Part shown: one piece after another, positions 25,096 through 34,179 of the stretch
How positions within the stretch are numbered: position 1 is the first letter of the stretch
Layout of the letters: the number at the start of each line of letters is the position of its first letter
DNA from: Arthrobacter gandavensis
GTDB lineage: Bacteria > Actinomycetota > Actinomycetes > Actinomycetales > Micrococcaceae
NCBI RefSeq assembly: GCF_015355785.1
Contig: NZ_JADKYW010000006.1
Span: 392,936 to 456,935 of the forward strand
DNA: 64,000 nucleotides
Direction: 5' to 3'
Program-made: the position numbers and the translations under genes
The notes under the pieces: generated by a model
What the model saw: only the letters and a program-made list of their open reading frames with translations
What the model was told of the DNA's origin: nothing
Databases searched by the model: none

Positions 25096-26292
25096 GTGCG
25101 AGTAGATATCGTTTCCAAGGAATTTCCCCCGGACATCTACGGGGGTGCCGGAGTGCATGTGGCGGAACTGAGTCGAGTCCTGGCTTCCCGGGCTGACCTG
25201 CGGGTTCACTGTTTCGGCGCGCCGCGGGAGGCCGGCTATCACGGGGCCAGGGTGCAGGCGTATCCGGTTCCAGCGGAGCTGGCGGGCGCCAACCCCGCGG
25301 TCCAGACGCTCGGGACGGACCTGGACATGCTGCAGGGGCTGGAGGGGACAGACCTGATCCACTCGCACACCTGGTACGCGAACATGGCGGGGCATCTCGG
25401 CTCCCTGCTCTACGGCGTTCCCCACGTCCTCAGCGCGCACAGCCTCGAGCCCCTGCGGCCGTGGAAGTCCGAACAGCTCGGCGGGGGATACGCCCTGTCC
25501 TCCTGGGTCGAAAAAACGGCGTACGAAGCAGCCTCCGCCATCATTGCGGTGTCCGAGGGGATGCGGAAAGACATCCTGCGTGCCTATCCGGAGGTCGCCC
25601 CCGGCAAGGTGCGGGTAGTCCACAACGGGATTGACACCGAGGCGTGGCAGCCAAACGAGGATCCGGACGGCCTGCGGGCGCTTGGCATCGACCCGGACGC
25701 TCCGTCAGTGGTTTTCGTTGGACGCAATACCCGCCAGAAGGGCGTCCCGTACCTGCTCCGGGCCGCGTCGCTGCTGCCGCCGGGAGTCCAGCTTGTCCTG
25801 TGCCTCGGCGCGGCAGACACCCCGGAACTCGCCGCCGAGACCGCCGCCCTGATCAGTGAGCTGAGAAGCTCACGCACCGGCGTCGTCGTCATTGAGCGCA
25901 TGCTGCCGCGCGCGGAGCTGGTCAACGTGCTCAGCTCAGCCACCGTCTTTGCCTGCCCCTCCATTTACGAACCCCTTGGCATCGTCAACCTGGAGGCGAT
26001 GGCGTGCGGCACAGCAGTGGTGGCCAGCGCTACGGGCGGCATTCCTGAGGTGGTTGACGACGGCGTCACCGGTATCCTGGTGCCCATCGAACAGGTGCAG
26101 GACGGTACCGGCACCCCGCTGGATCCGGAAAAGTTCGTCCGCGACTTCGCCGCCGCCCTGACCGCAGTCGTCTCCGACCCGGACCGGGCACGGGGGATGG
26201 GGGAGGCGGGCAGGCACCGCGCCGCGGACCATTTCTCCTGGGATGCCATTGCCGAAGAGACGCTGCAGGTTTACCGCTCGGTCCTTACCTAG
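25096..26292 (+). CDS. glgA: GT4 glycogen synthase family protein (GlgA/GlgM of actinobacteria)
   Basis: 398 residues, GT-B fold. The start VRVDIVSKEFPPDIYGGAGVHV carries the donor-loop Gly-Gly, followed by HTWYANMAG and SLEPLRPWKSEQLGGGY. In the second half VVHNGIDTEAW and the GT4 E-x7-E region PSIYEPLGIVNLEAMACGTAVVAS are clear. It uses ADP-glucose from GlgC. In Mycobacterium tuberculosis the relative Rv1212c (GlgM) makes alpha-maltose-1-phosphate rather than a long glucan, so that role is possible here. Divergent from glgC and followed by a terminator. Confidence 0.92.
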   Translation: MRVDIVSKEFPPDIYGGAGVHVAELSRVLASRADLRVHCFGAPREAGYHGARVQAYPVPAELAGANPAVQTLGTDLDMLQGLEGTDLIHSHTWYANMAGHLGSLLYGVPHVLSAHSLEPLRPWKSEQLGGGYALSSWVEKTAYEAASAIIAVSEGMRKDILRAYPEVAPGKVRVVHNGIDTEAWQPNEDPDGLRALGIDPDAPSVVFVGRNTRQKGVPYLLRAASLLPPGVQLVLCLGAADTPELAAETAALISELRSSRTGVVVIERMLPRAELVNVLSSATVFACPSIYEPLGIVNLEAMACGTAVVASATGGIPEVVDDGVTGILVPIEQVQDGTGTPLDPEKFVRDFAAALTAVVSDPDRARGMGEAGRHRAADHFSWDAIAEETLQVYRSVLT

Positions 26293-26313
26293 CGAACCTG
26301 TTTGACCACGGGG

Positions 26314-26349
26314 AAGGCCCGGCACCTGAATCGACCGGTGCCGGGCCTT
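26314..26349. terminator. Bidirectional terminator between glgA and the acyl-CoA oxidase gene
   Basis: 13-bp perfect stem AAGGCCCGGCACC (26314-26326) with 26337-26349 and a 10-nt loop, followed by TCC on + and preceded by CGGGGA. It lies between convergent stops at 26292 and 26375. Confidence 0.8.
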
Positions 26350-26374
26350 TCCGTTCAAGACGGGCGCGGGAGCG

Positions 26375-28471
26375 TTACCGCTTGACCCTGGCCGCCTGCT
26401 TGCTGCGCTGGATCAGGATCTTTTCGTCCACCGGAGCGGCCCCCGACGCACGGAGCAGCCGCTGGTATTCAATCGACTCGTCCTGGCGCTGCCTTTCGGC
26501 ACCGCTGGCGATGGCAGCGCGAAGGTGCTCCGGACCGTAGCCGAAGGCATCCACCAGGTCCATGGCATGCGGACGGATCTTGGCGAGCAGGCGGTTGATG
26601 TACTCCCCAAGCGTGCGGGCACGCTGCGAGGAGAGACGGCCGTGCATCAGATACCATGCCAGGTTCTTCTCGATCAGTCCCAGCCCAAACAGGTCGCGCA
26701 GCCAGGTAACAACCTGGCGGGTTCCTTCGTCCTCGATGCGCTCCAGTCCGCGGGTGAACGCCTCCCACTGCAGCAGCTCTGCGTGGGCGCGGGCGGCCTC
26801 GATGAGGTCGTGCTGGTTCCGGTTGAACACTGCAGCGGCTTCGGCCTTGGGCAGCTTGCGTGCCTTCTGCAGCTCGCCGGCAACCTCGGCAACCATGGTG
26901 GCCACCCGGTCGGCCAGCAGGTCGTGCTGGGCGCGCGGATCCCGCAGGGCAATGGCGGACTTCTTCTCGGATCCGGTGTCCGCTACCGTCTGGACAATCT
27001 GGCGCAGGCCTGATCGGTGGACGGTGCGTTCGGTCGCCTGTCCCACCACGTAGCGGGCAAGGACACCGAAGTCCGCACCCTGGAACTCCTTGGCGTAGTC
27101 GGCCAGGAGCCGCTTGGCCACCAGCTGGAGCAGCACGGTGTTGTCACCTTCGAAGGTGACGTAGATGTCCAGGTCGGACCGCAGCGCGGTCAGCCGGTTC
27201 TCGGCGAGGAAACCAGCGCCGCCGGTGGCTTCGCGGCATTCCTGCAGCGTATCCAGGGCATGCCAGGTGGAGAGTGACTTGAGGGCGGCAGCGAGGGTTT
27301 CAAGGTCCTGCCGGTTCTCGTCCGTGTCATCGGCGCCGGAGAAGACGTCGTCGAACTTCGCCAGCAGCTCGTCGTGGGCAAAGGACGCGGCATACGTGGT
27401 GGCCAGCAGGGGGAGCAGGCGGCGCTGGTGCTGCTGGTAGTCCATCAGCACCTCTTCCACCGTGTCCGAGGCGCCGTTGAACTGGCGGCGTTCGGTGGCG
27501 TACTTGATGGCAATGTTCAGGCCGAGCTTCGAAGCCGCCACTGCTGCGCCGTCGAGGGAGACCCGGCCCTGGACCAGCGTGCCGATCATGGTGAAGAAGC
27601 GGCGGCCCGGGCTTTCGATGGACGAGCTGTAGGTGCCGTCTTCGGCGACGTCACCGTACCGGTTCAGGAGGTTGGTCCGCGGAATGCGGACATTGGAGAA
27701 GTGCAGCCGGCCGTTGTCGATGCCGTTCAGCCCGCCTTTGACGCCGTCGTCCTCGCCGCCGACGCCGGGCAGGAAGCCGCCCTCATCCCGCAGCGGAACA
27801 TAAAAGGCGTGCACACCGTGGTCCACGCCCCTGGTGATGAGGTGCGCAAAGACCACCGCGGCCTTGCCGTTCACGGCGGCGTTGCCGATGTAGTCCTTCC
27901 AGGCAGCGCGGAAGGGAGTGTTGATGATGAACTCCTGCGCAGCTTCGTCGTATTCGGCGGTGGTGGCAATGCTGGAGACGTCCGAACCGTGCCCGGTCTC
28001 GGTCATGGCGAAGCAGCCCGGGATTTCCAGGCTCATAATGCCCGGCAGCCACTTCTCATGGTGCTCGCGGTTGCCCAGGTGCAGTACTGCGGAGCCGAAG
28101 AGGCCCCACTGGACGCCGGCCTTGATCTGCAGGGAAGGATCGGCCACCACGAGCTCCTCGAACCCGGCAATGTTCCCGCCGTGGTTGTCCTGCCCGCCGA
28201 CGTACTTGGGGAAGGCACGGTGCACCGCATCGGCGTCCACCAGCACCTTGAGCTGGTCCATCACCCGGAGGCGGTGTTCGGTGTGGGAGAGCCCGGCGGG
28301 AGTGTGGAGTTCCTCCGTGCCGGCCAGCTTGCGCGCCTGCAGGCGGATGTCGTGCCACTTGCCCAGCAGGGTGCGGCCCAGCGCCTCGACGTTGACCGTT
28401 GCCGAGTCGTCGTCACGGATGACGGTGCTGGCGGGAAGCTGGCGCTGCGGAGTGGAGACTGATTGCGTCAT
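26375..28471 (-). CDS. Acyl-CoA oxidase/dehydrogenase family protein (FadE5-like role)
   Basis: 698 residues, longer than classic acyl-CoA dehydrogenases (about 380) and near peroxisomal acyl-CoA oxidases. The flavin/substrate loop GCFAMTETGHGSDVSSIAT is near 155-173. ATGGAGFLAENR and the catalytic Glu region YVTFEGDNTVLLQ are near 410-440. A helical C-terminal domain of about 240 residues completes it. It would oxidise an acyl-CoA to the 2-enoyl-CoA with FAD. The start overlaps the stop of the TetR gene by 4 nt, so regulator and enzyme are cotranscribed. The thiolase/reductase/dehydratase operon faces it across the regulator. Confidence 0.88.
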   Translation of the reverse strand: MTQSVSTPQRQLPASTVIRDDDSATVNVEALGRTLLGKWHDIRLQARKLAGTEELHTPAGLSHTEHRLRVMDQLKVLVDADAVHRAFPKYVGGQDNHGGNIAGFEELVVADPSLQIKAGVQWGLFGSAVLHLGNREHHEKWLPGIMSLEIPGCFAMTETGHGSDVSSIATTAEYDEAAQEFIINTPFRAAWKDYIGNAAVNGKAAVVFAHLITRGVDHGVHAFYVPLRDEGGFLPGVGGEDDGVKGGLNGIDNGRLHFSNVRIPRTNLLNRYGDVAEDGTYSSSIESPGRRFFTMIGTLVQGRVSLDGAAVAASKLGLNIAIKYATERRQFNGASDTVEEVLMDYQQHQRRLLPLLATTYAASFAHDELLAKFDDVFSGADDTDENRQDLETLAAALKSLSTWHALDTLQECREATGGAGFLAENRLTALRSDLDIYVTFEGDNTVLLQLVAKRLLADYAKEFQGADFGVLARYVVGQATERTVHRSGLRQIVQTVADTGSEKKSAIALRDPRAQHDLLADRVATMVAEVAGELQKARKLPKAEAAAVFNRNQHDLIEAARAHAELLQWEAFTRGLERIEDEGTRQVVTWLRDLFGLGLIEKNLAWYLMHGRLSSQRARTLGEYINRLLAKIRPHAMDLVDAFGYGPEHLRAAIASGAERQRQDESIEYQRLLRASGAAPVDEKILIQRSKQAARVKR

Positions 28472-29226
28472 TGCGTGTCCTTACTGGTCGGCGATCGGCG
28501 TTGCGGGGATCCTCCGCGCCTGCCGGGCGTTGTGGTGGGTGAAGAGGTTTCGCGGGTACGGCGGGCGGGCGTGTCCCAGCCAATTCCGTCAAAGAGCCAG
28601 GCGGTGATCTGGTCAGTCATCTCGGCTTCGGAGGGCCGGGACTGGGCCGGTGCGGCAAGCCAGCCCTCCCCGGCTGCCCGGACCATGCCCAGCGCGGCAC
28701 TCGGCCAGAAGGCGGCGGCGGCCTGGGTCACGGAACCGGTCTCGCGGCCCGCCAGGTATGCCTGCACCGCCTGCTCCATCATGTGGCTGATGTTGGCGAA
28801 GAAATCGGAGAGCGCGACGGCGACGCCGGCCTCGCCGGTTCCCGGGGTCTCTCCGGCGGAGCCGGTGACGAACGCGTACACGCTGGGGGAGGTCTGTGCC
28901 ATTTGCAGGTACGCGGACACCATGGCCCGGAGTCCGGAACGCGGGGAGTCGGCGCTGCGCCCGGCAGCCAGGATCTTGTCCTGCATCTGATTGATGACTA
29001 CTTCGCCCATGGCCTGCTGCAGTCCGGACTTGTCCCCGAAGTACCGGTAATACACGGACTTGGAGGTGCCGGAGGCCGCCGCGATTTCCTCCATCGAAGC
29101 CTGCGCACCCAGGGTGTGCACTGCCCGGCGCGCTGCCTTGATGAGGGCGCCCCGGCGTTCGATGCGGTGCGCTTCCCAGCGGACCGACCGCCCGTCGGGG
29201 GATGGTGTGTCTTGCTTCACTGCCAT
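28468..29226 (-). CDS. TetR family transcriptional regulator of the lipid module
   Basis: 252 residues. The helix-turn-helix lies near 25-75: ALIKAARRAVHTLG then SMEEIAAASGTSKSVYYRYFGDKSGL, the standard TetR pattern, with a variable ligand domain after it. The C-terminus is Arg/Thr-rich and low in structure. ATG 29226 is preferred, and GTG 29232 two codons upstream is also possible. It forms an operon with the acyl-CoA oxidase gene and is divergent from the thiolase operon, with an inverted repeat between, so it probably controls both and senses an acyl-CoA. Confidence 0.85.
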   Translation of the reverse strand: MAVKQDTPSPDGRSVRWEAHRIERRGALIKAARRAVHTLGAQASMEEIAAASGTSKSVYYRYFGDKSGLQQAMGEVVINQMQDKILAAGRSADSPRSGLRAMVSAYLQMAQTSPSVYAFVTGSAGETPGTGEAGVAVALSDFFANISHMMEQAVQAYLAGRETGSVTQAAAAFWPSAALGMVRAAGEGWLAAPAQSRPSEAEMTDQITAWLFDGIGWDTPARRTRETSSPTTTPGRRGGSPQRRSPTSKDTQ

Positions 29227-29232
29227 GTTCAC

Positions 29233-29247
29233 GATACCCAGCGTATC
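29233..29247. promoter_or_regulatory. Candidate TetR operator between divergent lipid operons
   Basis: GATAC-N5-GTATC (29233-29247) begins 7 bp upstream of the TetR start codon, between the regulator and the thiolase gene. TetR proteins usually bind such palindromes in their own promoter region. Confidence 0.4.
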
Positions 29248-29305
29248 AGGTACGGTGGGTTACAGTAATTCCTGTCACATATTGATCCCCCAAGGAGACG
29301 CTCGA

Positions 29306-30637
29306 ATGGCTGCACAACCCACGTCCGCCCCGGCACCTTCCCCCGGTGCCGGGCCCGCCGTCCGCAACGCCGTCGTTATTGGCGGAAACCGCATTCCCTT
29401 CGCGCGCTCCGGCGGCGCTTACTCCCACAGCTCCAACCAGGACATGCTGACCGCCGCGCTGGACGGACTCGTTGCACGGTTCGGGCTGCAGGACGAGAGG
29501 ATCGGCGCCGTAGCCGCCGGAGCCGTCCTGAAGCACTCCCGCGACTTCAACCTCACCCGTGAAGCGGTCCTCGGATCGGCACTGTCCCCGGAAACGCCCG
29601 CCTACGACGTCCAGCAGGCCTGCGCCACCGGACTCGAAACCGTTGTCTCCCTCGCCAACAAGATCAAGCTGGGCCAGCTCGAGTCCGGAATCGCCGGCGG
29701 CGTCGACTCCGCTTCCGATGCCCCGATTGCCGTAAGCGAAGGCCTGCGGCGGGCCCTGCTGGACCTTTCCCGGGCGCGGTCAACCAAGCAGAAGCTGGCA
29801 GCTATCGCCAAGATCCGCCCCCGGGACCTGGCACCGAACGCACCGACCACGGGCGAACCGCGCACCGGCCTGTCAATGGGGGAGCACCAGGCGCTTACCA
29901 CCGCACAGTGGAAAATCACCCGCGAAAGCCAGGACGAGCTGGCCTTCAACAGCCACCGCAACCTCGCAGCGGCGTACGACCGGGGCTTCTTCGATGACCT
30001 GATCACCCCCTACCGTGGCCTGTCCCGGGACTCGAACCTCCGTGCGGACACCTCCCTTGAGAAGCTGGCGAAGCTCAAGCCGGTCTTCGGCCGGTCCCTG
30101 GGCGATGAAGCCACCATGACGGCCGGCAACTCCACGCCGCTCACCGACGGAGCGTCCGTGGTGCTGCTCGGCTCAGAGGAGTACGCCCGCGCCAACGACC
30201 TGCCCATGCTCGCGAACATCGTCGACGCGGAAGCCGGCGCCGTCGACTTCGTCCACGGGCGCGACGGACTGCTGATGGCACCCGCGTTCGCCGTGCCGCG
30301 CCTGCTGGCACGCAATGGCCTGACCTTCGCCGACTTTGATTTCTTCGAGATCCACGAAGCCTTTGCCGGCACGGTCCTGAGCACCCTCGCAGCCTGGGAG
30401 GATGATGAGTTCTGCCGTACCCGCCTTGGACTGGAGGGGCCGCTGGGCAGCATCGACCGGAGCAAGCTCAACGTCAACGGCTCCTCCCTCGCTGCCGGGC
30501 ACCCGTTCGCTGCCACGGGCGGGCGCATTGTTGCTTCCCTTGCCAAGATGCTCGCCGAAAAGGGTTCAGGCCGCGGCCTGATTTCAGTCTGCGCCGCCGG
30601 CGGCCAGGGCCTCGTTGCAATCCTGGAGGCACGCTGA
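29306..30637 (+). CDS. Acetyl-CoA C-acetyltransferase / thiolase (FadA2/FadI-like)
   Basis: 443 residues. The thiolase texts are clear: RIPFARSGG near 30, active-site Cys in DVQQACATGLET near 108-119, EIHEAFAG near 350 with the His, and GSSLAAGHPFAATGGRI near 392-408. The final CAAGGQG has the second Cys. It cleaves or forms 3-oxoacyl-CoA with CoA. ATG 29306 follows AAGGAG at 7 nt, whereas a longer frame extends antisense to the TetR gene and is rejected. First gene of a three-gene operon with the FabG4-like reductase (2-bp gap) and the MaoC dehydratase. Confidence 0.9.
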   Translation: MAAQPTSAPAPSPGAGPAVRNAVVIGGNRIPFARSGGAYSHSSNQDMLTAALDGLVARFGLQDERIGAVAAGAVLKHSRDFNLTREAVLGSALSPETPAYDVQQACATGLETVVSLANKIKLGQLESGIAGGVDSASDAPIAVSEGLRRALLDLSRARSTKQKLAAIAKIRPRDLAPNAPTTGEPRTGLSMGEHQALTTAQWKITRESQDELAFNSHRNLAAAYDRGFFDDLITPYRGLSRDSNLRADTSLEKLAKLKPVFGRSLGDEATMTAGNSTPLTDGASVVLLGSEEYARANDLPMLANIVDAEAGAVDFVHGRDGLLMAPAFAVPRLLARNGLTFADFDFFEIHEAFAGTVLSTLAAWEDDEFCRTRLGLEGPLGSIDRSKLNVNGSSLAAGHPFAATGGRIVASLAKMLAEKGSGRGLISVCAAGGQGLVAILEAR

Positions 30638-30639
30638 CC

Positions 30640-31980
30640 ATGACGGATACCTATCTGCACCTCGTCAATTCAGGCATCACCAGGGAAATCGCGAAGAAGC
30701 TCGGCCTGCCCCGGCCCGCCGTGCTGCGCCGCTTCGATCCGTCCGAGCCACTGGTTCCGGGTCCGGTCCTTGTCCTGGGCAAGGGCGAAAGCGCGGACAC
30801 TCTGGCCTCTGTGCTGCTCTCCTGGCAGCAGGACGTGCGGCGCCACGCGACACCCAAGGAGAAGCTCGGTGCCATTCTGCTGGTGCTGGACGAAGCCGCC
30901 AGTCCCGAAGACCTGGGCGCAGCCAGCCTCGACGCAGGGGCCAGCCTGCGGGACCTTGCTCCGGGCGGACGGGTGGTCACGGTATCCCGGCCGGCTTCCG
31001 AAGCCCAGGATCCTGCTGCGGCAGCTGCCCGGCAGGGCGTGGACGGCATGCTGCGTTCACTGGCCCACGAGCTGCGCGGCGGCGCGACAGCCAATGGAAT
31101 CGTGCTGGCAAACGGGACCGGAGGCGCCGCACCGTCAGTTGCTGCTGCCCTGCACTTCCTGCTCTCCGGGCGCAGTGCCTACGTCAGCGGCCAGTTCATC
31201 ACCGTCGGGTCCGACGCCGGGAAGCTCCCGGAGAACTGGAACGCTTCACTGGCGGGAAAGACCGCCGTCGTCACGGGTGCCGCACGCGGCATCGGCGCCT
31301 CGATAGCCCGTGTGCTGCACCGCGAGGGCGCCAACGTGATTGTGGTGGACGTACCGGCCGCCGGTGAGCAGCTTGCCGCCGTCGCGAATGAAATCCACGG
31401 CACCGCCGTGCAGGTGGACATCACCCGCGACGACGCAGCGGACAGGATCCTTGCCCACGCCGCCGAACGCTACGGATCGCTGGATATTGTCATCCACAAT
31501 GCCGGGATCACACGGGACAAGCTCCTGGCCAACATGGACGCATCGCGATGGGACTCCGTCATCGCGGTGAACATCGCCTCGCAGCTGCGGATGAACAGCC
31601 GCTTCCTGGAATCGGAAACCTTCAGCCCAGACGGGCGGATCGTCTCGCTGGCCTCCACCAGCGGCATTGCGGGAAACCGAGGTCAGACCAACTACGCCGC
31701 GTCCAAGGCGGGCATCATCGGCATGGTCCGAGCGACGGCGCCGCTGCTGGCTCCACGCGGCGGATCCATCAACGCCGTCGCTCCCGGATTCATCGAAACC
31801 GACATGACGGCCCGCATGCCCGCGCTGACCCGCCAGGTGGCACGGCGGCTTTCAAGCCTGCAGCAGGGCGGCAATCCGGTGGATGTTGCCGAGGCCATCG
31901 CTTTCCTGGCCGCCGACGCCGCGGCGGGCGTCAACGGCCAGGTACTGAGGGTGTGCGGACAGAATATGGTGGGGGCATGA
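30640..31980 (+). CDS. High-molecular-weight 3-oxoacyl reductase (FabG4-like SDR)
   Basis: 446 residues, twice a normal FabG. The N-terminal 205 residues form a flavodoxin-like domain without an active site. The C-terminal SDR has VTGAARGIG near 212-220, IHNAGITRDKL near 285 and catalytic Ser in SLASTSG with NYAASK near 335-355. In mycobacterial FabG4 this architecture reduces long-chain 3-oxoacyl-CoA with NADH. It lies 2 bp after the thiolase and overlaps the dehydratase start by 4 nt, so the three products are likely made together. Confidence 0.9.
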   Translation: MTDTYLHLVNSGITREIAKKLGLPRPAVLRRFDPSEPLVPGPVLVLGKGESADTLASVLLSWQQDVRRHATPKEKLGAILLVLDEAASPEDLGAASLDAGASLRDLAPGGRVVTVSRPASEAQDPAAAAARQGVDGMLRSLAHELRGGATANGIVLANGTGGAAPSVAAALHFLLSGRSAYVSGQFITVGSDAGKLPENWNASLAGKTAVVTGAARGIGASIARVLHREGANVIVVDVPAAGEQLAAVANEIHGTAVQVDITRDDAADRILAHAAERYGSLDIVIHNAGITRDKLLANMDASRWDSVIAVNIASQLRMNSRFLESETFSPDGRIVSLASTSGIAGNRGQTNYAASKAGIIGMVRATAPLLAPRGGSINAVAPGFIETDMTARMPALTRQVARRLSSLQQGGNPVDVAEAIAFLAADAAAGVNGQVLRVCGQNMVGA

Positions 31981-32918
31981 GCGTCCAGGAACTCGAAGCC
32001 ATACCGGCGCTTGGGCGGCTGTATCTCGCCGCTGCATCCAACGCCGCGCGCAGCCGCCTCTCTTCCTCCGCCGCGCCGAAGCACCTTCCGTCGGCCCGGC
32101 ACGTCGTCCAGCGTGCGCGGGTCGATCTGCAGAACCTCACCGATTTCCAGCGGCTGGTCCTGCACAGCGCCCAGGACACCCTGCCTTCGGGCTACGTGCA
32201 CACGTTCGCGTTTCCCGTAGCCATGAGCGTCATGGCACGGGAGGACTTTCCCCTGCCGCTGCTGGGACTGGTGCACCTGCGCAACGAGGTGAAGCACCTG
32301 CGCCCGATCCACTACACGGAACCACTGTCCGTAACGGCGTGGGCGGAAAACCTTGCCGGCCACCGCGCCGGCACGCAGGTTGAGCTTGTCGCCGAGGTCC
32401 GTTCAGGGGAAGAGCTGGTGTGGACGGGACGTTCGGTCTACCTGGCCAAGGGAGTCTTTCTTCCGCGGTTCGACCGGCCCGCCTCGACGGGACCCCGGCC
32501 GGAGTTCGTGCCGCCGAATCCCACCGCGCAGTGGCGGCTGGGCCCCGATGCGGGACGCAACTATGCCCGGGTTTCCGGAGACTTCAACCCGATCCACCTC
32601 AGCGCGCTCTCAGCCAAGGCCCTGGGCCTGAAGCGTTCGATCGCTCACGGCATGTACATGGCCTCACGGGTGGTCGGCGAGACTGGGCCCGCCATCCAGG
32701 AACCGTTCGAGTGGAGCATAGAGTTTGAATCACCGGTTTTCCTCCCCGCAACGGTCAGCGTCCGAATCTCCGAATCCGGGAGTCCGGGGGAGCGCGGCGC
32801 CACCACCTTCACCGGATGGAACCAGCGCAGCCGGCGCCGCCACTTCTCCGGCTGGGCACGGCCGCTCGTCACCGGGACACGCACCGCCCAGGACAACCGG
32901 GATGGGTACGGCTGCTAA
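31977..32918 (+). CDS. MaoC-like (3R)-hydroxyacyl dehydratase (HtdX-like)
   Basis: 313 residues with two hotdog halves. The hydratase-2 motif YARVSGDFNPIHLSALSAKALGLKRSIAHGM carries the catalytic Asp and His in the C-terminal half (about 197-227). The N-terminal half lacks it, as in double-hotdog MaoC proteins. It interconverts 3-hydroxyacyl and 2-enoyl thioesters. ATG 31977 sits in the ATGA overlap with the reductase gene. The TAA stop forms the first three bases of the -10 TAAAGT proposed for kynU. Confidence 0.87.
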   Translation: MSVQELEAIPALGRLYLAAASNAARSRLSSSAAPKHLPSARHVVQRARVDLQNLTDFQRLVLHSAQDTLPSGYVHTFAFPVAMSVMAREDFPLPLLGLVHLRNEVKHLRPIHYTEPLSVTAWAENLAGHRAGTQVELVAEVRSGEELVWTGRSVYLAKGVFLPRFDRPASTGPRPEFVPPNPTAQWRLGPDAGRNYARVSGDFNPIHLSALSAKALGLKRSIAHGMYMASRVVGETGPAIQEPFEWSIEFESPVFLPATVSVRISESGSPGERGATTFTGWNQRSRRRHFSGWARPLVTGTRTAQDNRDGYGC

Positions 32919-32921
32919 AGT
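32916..32921 (+). promoter_or_regulatory. -10 element (TAAAGT) of a leaderless kynU transcript
   Basis: TAAAGT includes the TAA stop of the dehydratase gene and ends 7 nt before ATG 32929. No Shine-Dalgarno is present. Confidence 0.5.
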
Positions 32922-32928
32922 TCCCGCC

Positions 32929-34179
32929 ATGAAAACAACTTTGCGCCTGGCCGAACGCGCCCGGGAACTGGACGCAGCCGATCCGCTCGGCGGCATGCGG
33001 CAGCGGTTCCTGGGCCACGATGACGCGGAGGTGCCGGCCTACCTGGACGGCAATTCGCTGGGCCGGCCGCTGGCCGCCACCCTCGAGCGGCTGAACGACT
33101 TTGTGCGCAGCCAGTGGGGCGGCCGGCTCATCCGGGGCTGGGACGAGGGATGGCTCGCGCTGCCGCGGCAGATTGGCGATCAGCTGGGCGAGCACGTGCT
33201 CGGCGCAGCACCCGGCCAGTGCGTAGTTGCCGATTCAACCACCGTCCTGCTTTACAAGCTTGCCCGTGCAGCGGTGGCCGCGGTTTCCGGCGGCGGGACG
33301 CGCAACGAGATTGTCCTGGACCGGGACAATTTCCCCACTGACCGGTTCGTCATGGAGGGCATTGCGGAGGAGTGCGGCCTGACACTGCGCTGGGTCGAAG
33401 CTGATTACGACGGCGGTGTCCGCCCGGAAGCGGTGGCCGCCGCGGTGGGCCCGCAGACGGCGCTTGTGGTGCTCAGCCACGTTGCCTACCGCTCCGGATA
33501 CACCGCTGACGTCCCGTTGATCACCGAGGTCGTTCACCGCGCCGGCGGGCGGGTACTGTGGGACCTCTGCCATTCCGCCGGTTCCGTGCCTGCAGAACTT
33601 GATGCCTGGCAGGTGGACTACGCTGCCGGCTGCAGCTACAAATACCTGAACGGCGGCCCTGGCGCTCCCGCCTGGGCCTATGTTGCCTCCCGGCACCAGG
33701 AGGATTTCGAGCAGCCCATCCGTGGCTGGCTCGGGGCAGGGGACCCCTTCGGCATGGGCCGGGACTACGTTCCCGCCGCCGGCATCCAGCGCATGGTCTC
33801 GGGAACTCCGCCCATCCTGGGGATGCTGGCGATGCAGGACATGGTTGCGCTGATCGCCGAGGCCGGAATGGATGCGGTTCGGCAGAAGTCCGTGCAGCTG
33901 ACCTCCTTCACCGTTGAAGCCTTCGACGATCTCCTTGCCCCGCTCGGCGCCGTACTCGCGTCGCCCCGGGATCCGTCACGGCGCGGCAGCCACATCACTT
34001 TTGACCATCCGGCGTCCCGGGAAGTCACTGCCGGCCTGTGGGAGCGAGGCGTGATTCCTGACTACCGCAATCCGGACGGCATCCGGCTGGGCCTGTCCCC
34101 GCTGTCCACGTCCTTCGCGGAAACCCACACCGGGATTGAGGCCATAGCCGCCGGGCTGGGTGCTACTGCCCGGCCTTGA
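32929..34179 (+). CDS. kynU: Kynureninase
   Basis: 416 residues, fold-type I PLP enzyme. YLDGNSLGRP is near 38-47, SHVAYRSGYTADV near 183-195 and LWDLCHSAGSVP near 208-219. The PLP lysine lies in YAAGCSYKYLNGGPGAPAW near 225-245. All match kynureninase, which cleaves kynurenine or 3-hydroxykynurenine to anthranilates and alanine. No tryptophan dioxygenase or formamidase gene is in the window. The frame extends upstream into the MaoC gene, but ATG 32929 fits both the family N-terminus and a leaderless -10. Its 3' end overlaps the usp gene by 17 bp. Confidence 0.92.
   Translation: MKTTLRLAERARELDAADPLGGMRQRFLGHDDAEVPAYLDGNSLGRPLAATLERLNDFVRSQWGGRLIRGWDEGWLALPRQIGDQLGEHVLGAAPGQCVVADSTTVLLYKLARAAVAAVSGGGTRNEIVLDRDNFPTDRFVMEGIAEECGLTLRWVEADYDGGVRPEAVAAAVGPQTALVVLSHVAYRSGYTADVPLITEVVHRAGGRVLWDLCHSAGSVPAELDAWQVDYAAGCSYKYLNGGPGAPAWAYVASRHQEDFEQPIRGWLGAGDPFGMGRDYVPAAGIQRMVSGTPPILGMLAMQDMVALIAEAGMDAVRQKSVQLTSFTVEAFDDLLAPLGAVLASPRDPSRRGSHITFDHPASREVTAGLWERGVIPDYRNPDGIRLGLSPLSTSFAETHTGIEAIAAGLGATARP

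Noticed and set aside
27374-28462. 362-codon open frame opposite the acyl-CoA oxidase gene
   Set aside because: Mirror frame of a well-conserved enzyme. Its composition is typical of a shadow ORF and no ribosome site or promoter precedes it.
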